From Micromonospora sp. PLK6-60 (GTDB lineage Bacteria; Actinomycetota; Actinomycetes; Mycobacteriales; Micromonosporaceae): DNA of 64,000 bases. The stretch's first letter is position 1. Every line of letters starts with the position of its first letter. The notes under the pieces are model-generated. The model was not told the DNA's origin and ran no database searches. It saw only the letters and a program-made list of their open reading frames with translations. Of the stretch, positions 44,050-52,242 are shown one piece after another. A program made the translations under genes and the position numbers. Where the stretch lies: NCBI RefSeq assembly GCF_019890675.1, contig NZ_JAIOAA010000006.1, positions 124,001 through 188,000 of the forward strand, in the 5' to 3' direction.

Positions 44050-44078
44050 CCAACGCGACCCCGTCGATGCCCGTTACG
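44050..44078 (-). promoter_or_regulatory. Candidate sigma-BldN promoter upstream of bS22
   Basis: Minus-strand CGTAAC (44078-44073), 17 nt, then CGTTGG (44055-44050). The spacing is identical to the site before the RsbN-like gene. It lies 166 bp upstream of the bS22 start and 30 bp beyond the stop of the DNA-binding gene. Confidence 0.35.
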
Positions 44079-44107
44079 TCGCACTCGGCGGTGCACCCGG
44101 TGGCCCC

Positions 44108-44317
44108 TCAGGCGGTCTCCTGAAAGGCGCCCCGCAGGTATTCGTGCACCGCGTGCTCGGGGACCCGGAACGACCGACCGACCCGGACCGCGGTGAGCTC
44201 ACCGCTGTGCACCAGGCGATAGACCGTCATCTTGGAGACCCGCATCACCGTCGCCACCTCGGCGACGGTGAGGAACCTGACATCCGACAGCCGACCGTCG
44301 GACTGCGACCCGGCCAT
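44108..44317 (-). CDS. Excisionase-type (MerR-like) DNA-binding protein
   Basis: 69 residues from ATG 44317; an ATG at 44338 would add seven. The winged HTH_17 motif is FLTVAEVATVMRVSKMTVYRLVHSGELTAVRVGRSFRVPEHAVHEYL. Small proteins of this type regulate development in streptomycetes. Its place next to bS22 and the bldN-like locus recalls SCO3328 (BdtA, a BldD target), but that link is from memory and position only. Confidence 0.85.
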   Translation of the reverse strand: MAGSQSDGRLSDVRFLTVAEVATVMRVSKMTVYRLVHSGELTAVRVGRSFRVPEHAVHEYLRGAFQETA

Positions 44318-44532
44318 GGCTTCACCGACCCATCCCATGCCCGGCGCGTGCCACCGGCCGCGGAACTCCCGCTCCGACGGGCAACGCGCGTGTTACCAGT
44401 ACGGTAGCGGGACGGCTGTGACCGGCGCGATCCCTTCCTGCGAATGATCATGCGGAAACGCCGGTTCACCCGACCGTGAGCTGCGGTTTTCCGCCCTCTC
44501 GGTGCCGGCCGTCCGGTTCGCGGCCGGCCCCC

Positions 44533-45717
44533 TCACTCGGCCCGCAGCGCCACCACCGGGTCGAGCCGGCCGGCCCGCTGCGCGGGCACCACGCCGAAGA
44601 CGATGCCCACCGCCGCCGAGACCCCGAAGGCCAGCGCCAGCGACCACCAGGTGATCGCGGCGGGCACCGGCGAGAGCGCGTCCGCGGCCAGCGCCGCCCC
44701 CACCCCGAGCGCCATCCCGAGCAGCCCACCGAGCGAGGTGAGCAGCACCGCCTCCAGCAGGAACTGCAGGCCGATGTCCCGGGGCCGGGCGCCGACCGCC
44801 TTGCGCAGGCCGATCTCCCGGGTCCGCTCCCGCACCGAGACCAGCATGATGTTGGAGACGCCCACCCCGCCCACCAGCAGCGAGATGCCGGCGATGGCGG
44901 CGAGCACCCCGGTCAGTACGCCGAGGATGTCCCCCAGCACGCCGAGGATCTGCTGCTGGGTGACGGCGCTGAACTCGGTGTCCGGGTGCCGCCGGGTCAG
45001 CTCCGCCACGATCCGGTCGCCGAGCGCGTCGATCCGTTCCCGGTCCGGTGCCTTGACCGCGATCCCGTCGATCCGCTGGGTGCCGTAGAGCCGGTGCGCG
45101 GCGGTGACCGGGATGTGCACCTCGTCGTCCCGGTCCACGCCGAGGCTCTGCCCGAGCGGCGCGAAGACCCCGATCACCCGGAACCGCACCCCGGCGATGC
45201 TGACCTGCTGGCCGATCGGGTCCCGGTCCGGGAACAGGGCGCCGGCCACCGACGCGCCGAGGACGGCCACCCGGCGGCTGGTGTCCACGTCGGAGGCGGT
45301 CAGGTAGCTGCCCCGGCCGAGCTGCCGGGTGAACACCGACGGCGTCGTCTCCAGCACCCCCTGCACGGTGGTGAAGTCGGCGCGGCGGCCGGCGCGTACC
45401 GTCTCGCCGGAGGCCACCGTGACCGCGACCCGCGCCGGGTCGCCGACCACCCGGGTCACCGCGTCCACGTCGGCCAGCGACAGCCGGGAGACGGCGGGGG
45501 CCGCGCCAATGTCGATCTTGCCGGGCACCACCACCAGCAGGTTGGAGCCGAGCCCCTCGACCTGCCGCTCCACCTCGCGCTTCGCGCCGGTGCCGATGGC
45601 CACCAGCACCACCACCGAGGCGACCCCGATGATCACCCCGAGCATGGTGAGCGCGCTGCGCATCCGGTTGGCCCGCAGCGCGTCCAACGCCACCCGCCAC
45701 GCCTCGGCGAACCTCAC
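44533..45717 (-). CDS. MacB-like ABC transporter permease
   Basis: 394 residues. Four membrane helices in the FtsX/MacB pattern: one near residue 25 (ALTMLGVIIGVASVVVLVAIG), then a large extracytoplasmic MacB_PCD domain, and three at the C-terminus (IAGISLLVGGVGVSNIMLVSV, TSLGGLLGMALGVGAALA, WWSLALAFGVSAAVGIVFGV). LVSVRERTREIGLRKAVGA is the conserved FtsX loop. It overlaps the ATPase gene by 4 bp. With the ATPase and adaptor it forms an efflux or lipoprotein-type mechanotransmission complex. Confidence 0.92.
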   Translation of the reverse strand: MRFAEAWRVALDALRANRMRSALTMLGVIIGVASVVVLVAIGTGAKREVERQVEGLGSNLLVVVPGKIDIGAAPAVSRLSLADVDAVTRVVGDPARVAVTVASGETVRAGRRADFTTVQGVLETTPSVFTRQLGRGSYLTASDVDTSRRVAVLGASVAGALFPDRDPIGQQVSIAGVRFRVIGVFAPLGQSLGVDRDDEVHIPVTAAHRLYGTQRIDGIAVKAPDRERIDALGDRIVAELTRRHPDTEFSAVTQQQILGVLGDILGVLTGVLAAIAGISLLVGGVGVSNIMLVSVRERTREIGLRKAVGARPRDIGLQFLLEAVLLTSLGGLLGMALGVGAALAADALSPVPAAITWWSLALAFGVSAAVGIVFGVVPAQRAGRLDPVVALRAE

Positions 45718-46481
45718 CGGACCCCGCCCACCGGTTCGGCGCCGCCGGCCGCCGCGGCCTCGGCCGGGCCGGGCGGCGCCGCGCTGTCCGAGACCACCAC
45801 ACCGTCGCGCATGGCGATCCGGCGGCGCGCCCGGCCGGCCACCTCGTTGTCGTGGGTGACCAGCACCAGGGCCACCCCGGACTCGGTGTTCAACTCCTCC
45901 AGCAGCGCCAGCACGGCCTGCCCGTTCACGGTGTCCAGGTTGCCGGTCGGCTCGTCGGCGAGCAGCACCGTGGGATCGGTGACCAGCGCCCGGGCGATCG
46001 CCACCCGCTGCTGTTCGCCGCCGGAGAGCTGGTTGGGCCGGTGGTCCAGCCGGTGCCCGAGCCCGACCCGGCCGAGCATCGCGGCCGCGCGCTCGCGCCG
46101 CTGCCGGGCGCCCATCCCCCGGTAGACCAGGGGCAGCGCCACATTGTCCACCGCCGAGGTCCGGGACAGCAGGTGGAACGCCTGGAAGACGAAGCCGATG
46201 GTGCGGTTGCGCAGGGTCGCCAGCTCCGGCGGCGTCAGCGAGCCGACGTCCCGGCCGCCGATCACCAGCCGCCCGCCGGTCGGCCGGTCCAGCCCGCCGA
46301 GCAGGTGCATCAGGGTGGACTTGCCCGACCCGGACGGCCCGATCACCGCCAGGTAGTCCCCGGGGTCGACGGTGAGCGTCACCCCGCGCAGGGCCGGCAC
46401 GGACACCCCGTCCAGCTGGTACGTCCGGGACACGTCGACCGCCTCGATCGCCGGCACCCCGGCCGGCAGCCCGCCGGTCAC
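45714..46481 (-). CDS. MacB/LolD-like ABC transporter ATPase
   Basis: 255 residues. Walker A IGPSGSGKSTLMHLLGGLDRPT, the Q-loop, signature NQLSGGEQQRVAIARAL, Walker B VLLADEPTGNLD and the H-loop LVTHDNEVA, the usual MacB/LolD set. Drives the permease encoded after it; spacing to the adaptor gene upstream is 16 bp, so all three form one operon. Confidence 0.95.
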   Translation of the reverse strand: MTGGLPAGVPAIEAVDVSRTYQLDGVSVPALRGVTLTVDPGDYLAVIGPSGSGKSTLMHLLGGLDRPTGGRLVIGGRDVGSLTPPELATLRNRTIGFVFQAFHLLSRTSAVDNVALPLVYRGMGARQRRERAAAMLGRVGLGHRLDHRPNQLSGGEQQRVAIARALVTDPTVLLADEPTGNLDTVNGQAVLALLEELNTESGVALVLVTHDNEVAGRARRRIAMRDGVVVSDSAAPPGPAEAAAAGGAEPVGGVR

Positions 46482-46497
46482 CGGCCCGCCACCCCGC

Positions 46498-47886
46498 TCA
46501 CTTCAGCTCCTGCCCGACCCGGACCCGGTCGGCGCCGCGCACCACGATCCGGTCGCCGGCCCGCACCCCGCTGACGATCTGCACCAGATCCGGCCCCTGC
46601 ACCCCGACGGTGACCGGCACCCGGTCCGCCCGGCCGTCGCGCAGCAACCAGACCGCGTCCCCACCGTCGGCGGAGAAGACCGCCGAGGCGGGTACGGCCA
46701 CCGCGTCGGCGGCCTCGCGTACCCGCAGGTGGACCAGGGCGTTCATGCCGGGGCGCGGGGTGGGCGCGGGTTCCCCCTCGCCCTGGTGCCCCCGCTCCAG
46801 GGACAGCCGCACCCGGTAGGTCACCCCGCCCCGGGCCGAGGTGCTGGGCAGCACGTCCACCGAGCGGACCCGGGCCTGGTACGTCGCCCCGGTGACCGCG
46901 TCCAGCTCCACCGTCGCGGTCAGGCCCGGCCGGACCAGCAGCACGTCCGTCTCGTCCACCTCGGCGAGCAGGCCGAGCTGCCCGGTGTCCACGACGGTCA
47001 GCACCGGCGTGCCGGCGGTGACCCGGCCGCCCTGCGGCACCGCGTCGTCCACCCCGGCCGGCGGGCCGCCCCGGTCGGTCGGGGCGAAGGCCGACGGGTC
47101 GATGCCGGCCGCCGCGCTGCCCCCGCCGGCCGCGCCGAGCAGCCCCGCCAGGTCGGCCGGCGCCGCCGCCCGGGTGCCACCGGGCTGCACCACCCCGGCG
47201 ATCGGGGCGCGCAGGGTCAACGCGTCGACGGTCGCCTTCGCCAGGTCGTACGCCTGCTGGGCCTGGAGCCGCTGGGCGGTGGCGAGCGCGCCGACGGCCG
47301 AGTTCAGGTTCCGCACCCCGCGCTGCACCGAACGGACCGCCTCGTCGGCGGCCCGGGCGGCCGACTCGTACTGCCGCTGCGCGGAGTCCACCTGCACCAG
47401 CAGCGCGTCGCGCAGCCGCGGGTCACCGATCTTCGCGGCGGCGGCCCGCGCCGCGTCGTACGCCTCGGTCGCGGCCTGGTCGGTGCCCCGGCGGCGGCTG
47501 ACCAGGCCGCCGCCGCCGGACCCGCCCGCCCGCTGCGCGGCCTCGAGGGCGCGGCGGGCCTGGCGGAGCCGGTCCTGGGCCTGCGGCGAGCTGACCACCG
47601 CCAGCACCTGGCCCTTGCGTACCCGCTGTCCGGGTTGGACGCGCAGGCTGGCCAGGGTGCCGTCGGCGGGTGCGGTGAGGGTGGCGGCGGCCCGGGCGGT
47701 CACCGTGGCGGAGGCGTCGATCACCTCGGTGACGGCGGCGCGGCCCACCTCGGCGAGGGCGACGGGGGACTGCTCCGCATCGCAGGAGGCGGCGGTGGCG
47801 CCGGTCAGCGCGACGACGGCGGCGAGGGCGGTGAACAGGCGGGCAGGGCGGGGCGCGGCTGACCGCGGCGGGTGGGTGCGGACCAC
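46498..47886 (-). CDS. MacA-like membrane-fusion (HlyD) adaptor
   Basis: 462 residues from GTG 47886, six bases after a -10-like TAGCAT, probably leaderless. A signal segment (LFTALAAVVALTGATAAS) precedes the lipoyl-like half [27 protein letters not shown], a coiled-coil hairpin (residues about 90-220, Ala/Arg/Gln-rich) and beta-barrel parts (VLLVRPGLTATVEL, VRAGDRIVVRGADRV). It links the ABC pump to its substrate outside the membrane. In a monoderm, such MacA homologues act without an outer-membrane channel. Confidence 0.88.
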   Translation of the reverse strand: MVRTHPPRSAAPRPARLFTALAAVVALTGATAASCDAEQSPVALAEVGRAAVTEVIDASATVTARAAATLTAPADGTLASLRVQPGQRVRKGQVLAVVSSPQAQDRLRQARRALEAAQRAGGSGGGGLVSRRRGTDQAATEAYDAARAAAAKIGDPRLRDALLVQVDSAQRQYESAARAADEAVRSVQRGVRNLNSAVGALATAQRLQAQQAYDLAKATVDALTLRAPIAGVVQPGGTRAAAPADLAGLLGAAGGGSAAAGIDPSAFAPTDRGGPPAGVDDAVPQGGRVTAGTPVLTVVDTGQLGLLAEVDETDVLLVRPGLTATVELDAVTGATYQARVRSVDVLPSTSARGGVTYRVRLSLERGHQGEGEPAPTPRPGMNALVHLRVREAADAVAVPASAVFSADGGDAVWLLRDGRADRVPVTVGVQGPDLVQIVSGVRAGDRIVVRGADRVRVGQELK

Positions 47887-47924
47887 CCGGCCATGCTACG
47901 ACCCGTCGACGCCGATCGACGCGG

Positions 47925-48260
47925 TCAGACCGGGTCGCCGGCGAGCCGGAGCAGGGTCTTGTCGACCGCCCAGAGGGCGACCAGCAGGACCGCAGGCACC
48001 GGGCGACCGGCCAGCGCCAGCAGCACCGCCCCGGTGAGGAAGCAGGCGGCCTGCGCGGCGAGCTTGGCCGGCGCGGGCAGCGTCACGGTGGCTCGCGGCG
48101 AGCAGAACAGGCCCCAGACGACGGCGATCAGCAGCGGCGCGCCGAGCCCGGCCAGCAGCCGGACCGGCCAGCCGGCGTCGAGGGTGAAGCCCCACCAGCC
48201 GGCGGCGGCGAGCAGCGCCAGTTCGAGCAGGAAGGCGAGTGCCAGCAGGATGCCCTTCAC
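47925..48260 (-). CDS. DUF2568 (YrdB-like) membrane protein
   Basis: 111 residues with four hydrophobic helices (ILLALAFLLELALLAAAGWWGF, LLAGLGAPLLIAVVWGLFCSP, AAQAACFLTGAVLLALAG, PAVLLVALWAVDKTLL). The FCSPRA loop and overall length fit the DUF2568/YrdB family. Start ATG overlaps the TetR stop by 4 bp, so the two are co-expressed. Function unknown. Confidence 0.87.
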   Translation of the reverse strand: MKGILLALAFLLELALLAAAGWWGFTLDAGWPVRLLAGLGAPLLIAVVWGLFCSPRATVTLPAPAKLAAQAACFLTGAVLLALAGRPVPAVLLVALWAVDKTLLRLAGDPV

Positions 48261-48826
48261 GCGGATCTCCAGTCCCGGTACGCGGTGTCCAGGGTGGCCA
48301 CCAGTTGGTCGAAGGAGCGGTCGATGCCGCGCGGCAGGCCGAACCCGCCCGCCGCCTCCAGCGTCACGAAACCGTGCACGGCGCTGCGGAAGATCCGGGC
48401 CGCGTCGACGGCGTCGTCGCCGGTGAGTCCGTAGCCGCGCAGGATGGCGTAGACCGCGCCGAGGGCGCGCTCCCCCGCCGCCACGTGCTCCGGGTCGTCC
48501 GCCGCCGGCACCCGCTGCGCCGCCGGGTACCGGCCGGGGTGCCGGTGGGCGTAGTCGCGCCAGGCCCCGGCCACCGCGCGCAGCGCGTCGGCGCCGGAGC
48601 GGCCGGCCGCCGCCGCGGTCATCGCCTCGGCCAGCTCACCGACGGCGAGCGCGGCGAGCTGCTGGTCGAGCGCGTCCGCGCCCCGCACGTGCTTGTAGAG
48701 GCTGGGCAGCGCGACGCCGAGCCGGCCGGCGAGCGCGGCCAGGGTGAGCCGGTGGTAACCGACCTCGTCGGCGAGCACGGCGGCCGCGCGGACCACGGTC
48801 GCCGGGGTCAGCCCGGCCCTAGGCAC
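48257..48826 (-). CDS. TetR/AcrR-family regulator with WHG domain
   Basis: 189 residues. HTH: VVRAAAVLADEVGYHRLTLAALAGRLGVALPSLYKHVRG. The C-terminal WHG-type ligand domain shows RAVAGAWRDYAHRHPGRYPA and AVHGFVTLEAAGGFGLP. It overlaps the alpha/beta hydrolase gene by 8 bp and likely represses the operon hydrolase-TetR-DUF2568, whose promoter contains a palindrome (49617-49631). The ligand is unknown. Confidence 0.9.
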   Translation of the reverse strand: MPRAGLTPATVVRAAAVLADEVGYHRLTLAALAGRLGVALPSLYKHVRGADALDQQLAALAVGELAEAMTAAAAGRSGADALRAVAGAWRDYAHRHPGRYPAAQRVPAADDPEHVAAGERALGAVYAILRGYGLTGDDAVDAARIFRSAVHGFVTLEAAGGFGLPRGIDRSFDQLVATLDTAYRDWRSA

Positions 48827-49607
48827 GGGCGGTCACCGCCAGGAACTCGATCAGGTCGGCGGCGGTGGCGTCGGGCTGGTCCGCGTACGGGTAGTGGCCG
48901 GAGTCGGCGATCATCCGGGCCTCGGCGACCGGGAACTGCCGCCGGGCGGCCCGCGCCTGCGCGGCGGGGTCGCGGAAGTCCGGGTCCTTCGCGCCCATCA
49001 GGACCAGGACCGGTTGCCGCACCGCGCGGGCCCGTTCGGTCCAGTGCGGCTCGACCGGTGCCACCACACCACGGACCGCGTCCATCCGGCCGCGCAGCCG
49101 GGCGACCATTTCCCGGCGGAACGCGGCGTCGTCGGCGGGCCGAACGTCCGCGAAGCGGGTGCGGTGGAAGAGCCCGAACAGCCGTGGGCTGAGCAGCACC
49201 AGGTCCTGCGCCAGCAGCAGGAGGCGGTTCGGCCGCGCGACGAACGGGCCGATCTGCACGATGCCGTTGACCAGCTCGGGCGCGTCGGCGGCGGCGAACA
49301 CCACGGCCGCGCCGCTGGACGACGCGCCCACCAGGGTGGCCGGCCCCCCGCCGAGCTCGCGGACCACGGCGAGCAGGTCGGCGCCCACCTCCGCCGGGGT
49401 GTACGACGGCCAGCGCGAGCTGGAGTCGCCGTGGCCTCGCACGTCGACGGCGGCGACCCGGTAGCCGGCCGCCACCAGCCGGGGCACCAGGTGCCGGAAG
49501 GCGGCCCGGAACTCCCCCATGGCGTGCGAGAGGACCACCAGCGGGCCCGCCCCGTGCACCTCGTAAGCGATCGTTCCACCGTCCCGGACCACGCGGCTAA
49601 TCTCCAT
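48819..49607 (-). CDS. Alpha/beta-fold hydrolase
   Basis: 262 residues from ATG 49607. The hydrolase fold has the oxyanion strand LVVLSHAMGEFRAAFRHL, DVRGHGDSS, the nucleophile elbow VGASSSGAAVVF (Ser in GASSSG), and a late SGHYPYADQP with the catalytic His; the acid is probably in MGAKDPDF. It is a cytoplasmic esterase-like or C-C hydrolase of unknown substrate. ATG 49607 is preferred because the promoter would start transcription right there. Confidence 0.88.
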   Translation of the reverse strand: MEISRVVRDGGTIAYEVHGAGPLVVLSHAMGEFRAAFRHLVPRLVAAGYRVAAVDVRGHGDSSSRWPSYTPAEVGADLLAVVRELGGGPATLVGASSSGAAVVFAAADAPELVNGIVQIGPFVARPNRLLLLAQDLVLLSPRLFGLFHRTRFADVRPADDAAFRREMVARLRGRMDAVRGVVAPVEPHWTERARAVRQPVLVLMGAKDPDFRDPAAQARAARRQFPVAEARMIADSGHYPYADQPDATAADLIEFLAVTARA

Positions 49608-49614
49608 AGCCATT

Positions 49615-49643
49615 AAGCTAACCCCATTAGCCACTTCCGTCAA
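49615..49643 (-). promoter_or_regulatory. Promoter with embedded TetR-type operator
   Basis: Minus-strand -35 TTGACG (49643-49638), 17-nt spacer, -10 TAGCTT (49620-49615), then 7 nt to the ATG at 49607. The palindrome GCTAACCCCATTAGC (49617-49631) covers most of the spacer and half of the -10, the ideal place for a repressor; the operon's own TetR is the obvious candidate. Confidence 0.65.
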
Positions 49644-49713
49644 GGGCCCGGAAAACCGACCGGCCCGGTCCCGCCGAAGGCGGAGAACCGGGCCGGCGCG
49701 AGCCGATTCGGGG

Positions 49714-50634
49714 CTACTTCTTGGAGACCAGGGCGCGGCCGAAGAAGGCCAGGTTGGCGGGGCGCTCGGCGAGCCGGCGCATCAGGTAGCCGTACCACTG
49801 GTCGCCGTAGGGCACGTAGGTGCGCACCGTGTAGCCCTCGCCGACCAGCCGGGCCTGCTCCTCCGGGCGGATGCCGTACAGCATCTGGAACTCGAACCGG
49901 TCCGGGCCGCGGTCGAACCAGCGGGCCCGGTCCTCGCCGATCGCGATCAGCCGGGGGTCGTGGGTGGCCAACATCGGATAGCCGTCGCCGGACATCAGCA
50001 CGTTCAGGCAGCGTACGTAGGACTTGTCCACCTCGCGGGCGGACTGGTACGCCACCGACTCCGGCTCCTTGTACGCCCCCTTGCACAGCCGCACCCGGGA
50101 ACCCGCGTCGGCCAGCACCCGGCAGTCCGACTCGGTCCGCCGCAGGTACGCCTGGAGCACCGCGCCGGTCGACGGGAAGTCCTTGCGCAGCCGGGCCAGC
50201 ACGTCCAGCGTCGAGTCGGTGGTGGTGTGGTCCTCCATGTCCAGGGTGACCGTGGTCCCCACCGCGTCCGCCGCCGCGCAGATCGCCCGGGCGTTCTCGT
50301 ACGCGAGCCGCTCGTCGAACAGCTGCCCGAGCGCGGAGAGCTTCACGCTCACCTCGGCGCCCGGGGTCAGCCCGGCGGCGCCGAGCAGCCGCAGCAGTTT
50401 GAGGTATTCGTCCCGGGTGGCGTTCGCCTGCTCGGGGTTGGTGGTGTCCTCGCCCAGATAGTCGAGGGTGACCGCTTGGCCGCCGTCGACGAGCGCGCGG
50501 GTCGCGCGCAGCGCGTCGTCGGTGCCGGCGCCGGCGACAAACCGGCGGACGACGTCCCGGGTGAACGGGGCCGTCGCGACGAGCCGCTCGACCTGGGATG
50601 ACCGGGAGGCGGCGAGGATGACGGAACGGAGCAT
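49714..50634 (-). CDS. Proline dehydrogenase
   Basis: 306 residues from ATG 50634, the size of monofunctional bacterial PRODH. It oxidises proline to 1-pyrroline-5-carboxylate with FAD at the membrane. Motifs: GEDTTNPEQANATRDEYL, VSVKLSALGQLFD, VTLDMEDHTTTDSTL, VRLCKGAYKEPESVAYQ, MLATHDPRLIA and the catalytic EFQMLYGIR. The partner P5C dehydrogenase is not in the window. Upstream lies a 31-bp-period repeat and then the divergent YgiB/YgiC-like pair. Confidence 0.95.
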   Translation of the reverse strand: MLRSVILAASRSSQVERLVATAPFTRDVVRRFVAGAGTDDALRATRALVDGGQAVTLDYLGEDTTNPEQANATRDEYLKLLRLLGAAGLTPGAEVSVKLSALGQLFDERLAYENARAICAAADAVGTTVTLDMEDHTTTDSTLDVLARLRKDFPSTGAVLQAYLRRTESDCRVLADAGSRVRLCKGAYKEPESVAYQSAREVDKSYVRCLNVLMSGDGYPMLATHDPRLIAIGEDRARWFDRGPDRFEFQMLYGIRPEEQARLVGEGYTVRTYVPYGDQWYGYLMRRLAERPANLAFFGRALVSKK

Positions 50635-50687
50635 GAGCCGAGCGTAACGCCCACCCCGGAGCCCCCGCCGAGCGGCGGCCGAAGGTG

Positions 50688-50742
50688 TAAGGAGGGGCCC
50701 CCTGTTAACGCATTTTGCATAGGCGGGGCCCCCTGTTAACAC
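50688..50742 (+). repeat. Two-unit GTTAAC repeat element (copy 1)
   Basis: Two units of GGGGCCCCCTGTTAAC, with the GTTAAC cores at 50704 and 50735, 31 bp apart, introduced by TAAGGA. It lies between the divergent proline dehydrogenase and YgiB-like genes. Related copies are at 55645, 63514 and, inverted, 63795. Confidence 0.85.
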
Positions 50743-50788
50743 CCTTCCCGACCCCCCACGGCGGGCGCGGATGGGCTACAACGATCAC

Positions 50789-51055
50789 GTGGAACGACAC
50801 CCCCGGCGCCGGCTCCGGTCGGCCACCGTGCAGCTGGGCGCGCTGACCGCGCTGGCGCTGGCCCTCTCCGGCTGCAACCTAACCGACGACGATGACGACT
50901 GCGCGCTCGGCCCGTCCGGTGGGGGCGGCGGCGACACGGTCGCGCTGGCGCTGCCGGCGCCCGCGGCGGTCGCCGCCCGCACCGCGTCCGAGCCGGTCGC
51001 CGCCGTGCCGGCGCGCGGCGGGTTCGGCACCCACCTCGCCTCCTGCGGCGGCTGA
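50789..51055 (+). CDS. Small lipoprotein with C-terminal RGGFG motif, YgiB-like
   Basis: 88 residues from GTG 50789, six bases after TACAAC and no ribosome site (leaderless); an in-frame ATG at 50771 is possible. Residues 1-28 form an Arg-rich lipoprotein signal with lipobox LSGC. The short mature part has DDDDDC and Gly/Ala-rich sequence and ends ARGGFGTHLASCGG. E. coli YgiB, also a lipoprotein next to YgiC, contains RGGFG near its C-terminus. The next gene is YgiC-like, so the pair is conserved in kind. Confidence 0.6.
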   Translation: MERHPRRRLRSATVQLGALTALALALSGCNLTDDDDDCALGPSGGGGGDTVALALPAPAAVAARTASEPVAAVPARGGFGTHLASCGG

Positions 51056-51056
51056 G

Positions 51057-52223
51057 GTGCGCCGCGAGCCGGTCACCCCGCGCCCCGACTGGGACGCCAC
51101 CATCCGCCGGCAGGGCCTGGTGTACGTCGACACCGAGCTGCCCGACGGCGGGGTGATGTCGTACTGGGACGAGACCGCCGCGTACGCCTTCGACCTCGAC
51201 GAGGTGCTCCGGCTGGAGGAGGCGACCGAGGAGCTGCACCGGATGGCGGTGGCCGCCGCGGAGCACGTGGTGACCCGCGGCCGGTACGCCGAGTTCGGCA
51301 TCCCGGAGCACGCCGCCGAGGCGGTGGCCCGTTCGCTGCGGGAGGGACCGCCCAGCCTCTACGGCCGCTTCGACCTCCGGTACGACGGCAGCTGGCCGCC
51401 CAAGTTGCTGGAGTACAACGCCGACACCCCCACCTCGCTGGTCGAGGCGGCCATCGTGCAGTGGTACTGGTTGGCGGACACCCGCCCCGAGGCGGACCAG
51501 TGGAACAGCCTGCACGAACGGCTGGTCGGCGGCTGGGCCAAGATCGGCGCCGGGCTGCACGACCGCCGGGTGCACGTGGTCTGGTCCGGCGAGGAGGAGA
51601 CCGGCGAGGACCACATGACCGCCGGCTACCTGGCGGAGACCGCCCGCCAGGCCGGGCTGGACGTCGAACTGCTGCCGATCCAGGAGATCGGCTGGGACGG
51701 CCGGCGCTTCGTGGACACCGCGGACCGCCCGGTCACCACCTGCTTCAAGCTCTATCCCTGGGAGTGGATGCTGGCCGAGCCGTACGGCCCGCTGGCGTTG
51801 GCGCCGGGCACCCCGACCACCTGGATCGAGCCGGCCTGGAAGCTGCTGCTGTCCAACAAGGCACTGCTCGCCGTGCTCTGGGAGCTGTACCCCGGGCACG
51901 AGTACCTGCTGCCGGCGTACCTGGATTCGCCGCGCGGGATGCCGGAGTACGTGGCGAAGCCGCTGCTCGGCCGGGAGGGCGGGTCGGTGCGGATCGTCAG
52001 CGGCGGCGCGGAGTTCACCAACCCGGGGATCTACGGCGACGAGGGGTACTGCTACCAGGAGTTCCGGGCGCTGCCCGAGTTCGCCGGCAACCGTACGGTG
52101 CTCGGCAGCTGGATCGTCGACGGCGCGGCGGCCGGGCTCGGGGTGCGGGAGAGCGAGAGCCTGATCACCGACGGCTACGCGCGGTTCCTGCCGCACTACA
52201 TCGACGCGCCGCGCGTACCGTGA
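51057..52223 (+). CDS. YgiC/YjfC-family ATP-grasp ligase (glutathionylspermidine-synthase-like)
   Basis: 388 residues from GTG 51057, one base after the stop of the lipoprotein gene. Landmarks: YWDETAAYAFDLDEV, the preATP-grasp FDLRYDGSWPPKLLEYNADTPTSLVEA, the hinge WKLLLSNKALLAVLWELYPGHEYLLPAYLD and the ATP site KPLLGREGGSVRI and SWIVDGAAAGLG. Members join an amine to a carboxyl group; glutathionylspermidine synthase is the known enzyme, but the YgiC branch lacks its amidase half and has no proven substrate. Co-translation suggests the small lipoprotein is a partner or substrate. Confidence 0.88.
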   Translation: MRREPVTPRPDWDATIRRQGLVYVDTELPDGGVMSYWDETAAYAFDLDEVLRLEEATEELHRMAVAAAEHVVTRGRYAEFGIPEHAAEAVARSLREGPPSLYGRFDLRYDGSWPPKLLEYNADTPTSLVEAAIVQWYWLADTRPEADQWNSLHERLVGGWAKIGAGLHDRRVHVVWSGEEETGEDHMTAGYLAETARQAGLDVELLPIQEIGWDGRRFVDTADRPVTTCFKLYPWEWMLAEPYGPLALAPGTPTTWIEPAWKLLLSNKALLAVLWELYPGHEYLLPAYLDSPRGMPEYVAKPLLGREGGSVRIVSGGAEFTNPGIYGDEGYCYQEFRALPEFAGNRTVLGSWIVDGAAAGLGVRESESLITDGYARFLPHYIDAPRVP

Positions 52224-52242
52224 GTCGTCTACCGTTGGTGGG

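Noticed and set aside
43785..44407. 206-codon plus-strand frame across the bS22 and excisionase-type genes
   Set aside because: Antisense of two short, clearly recognisable proteins; no motif.
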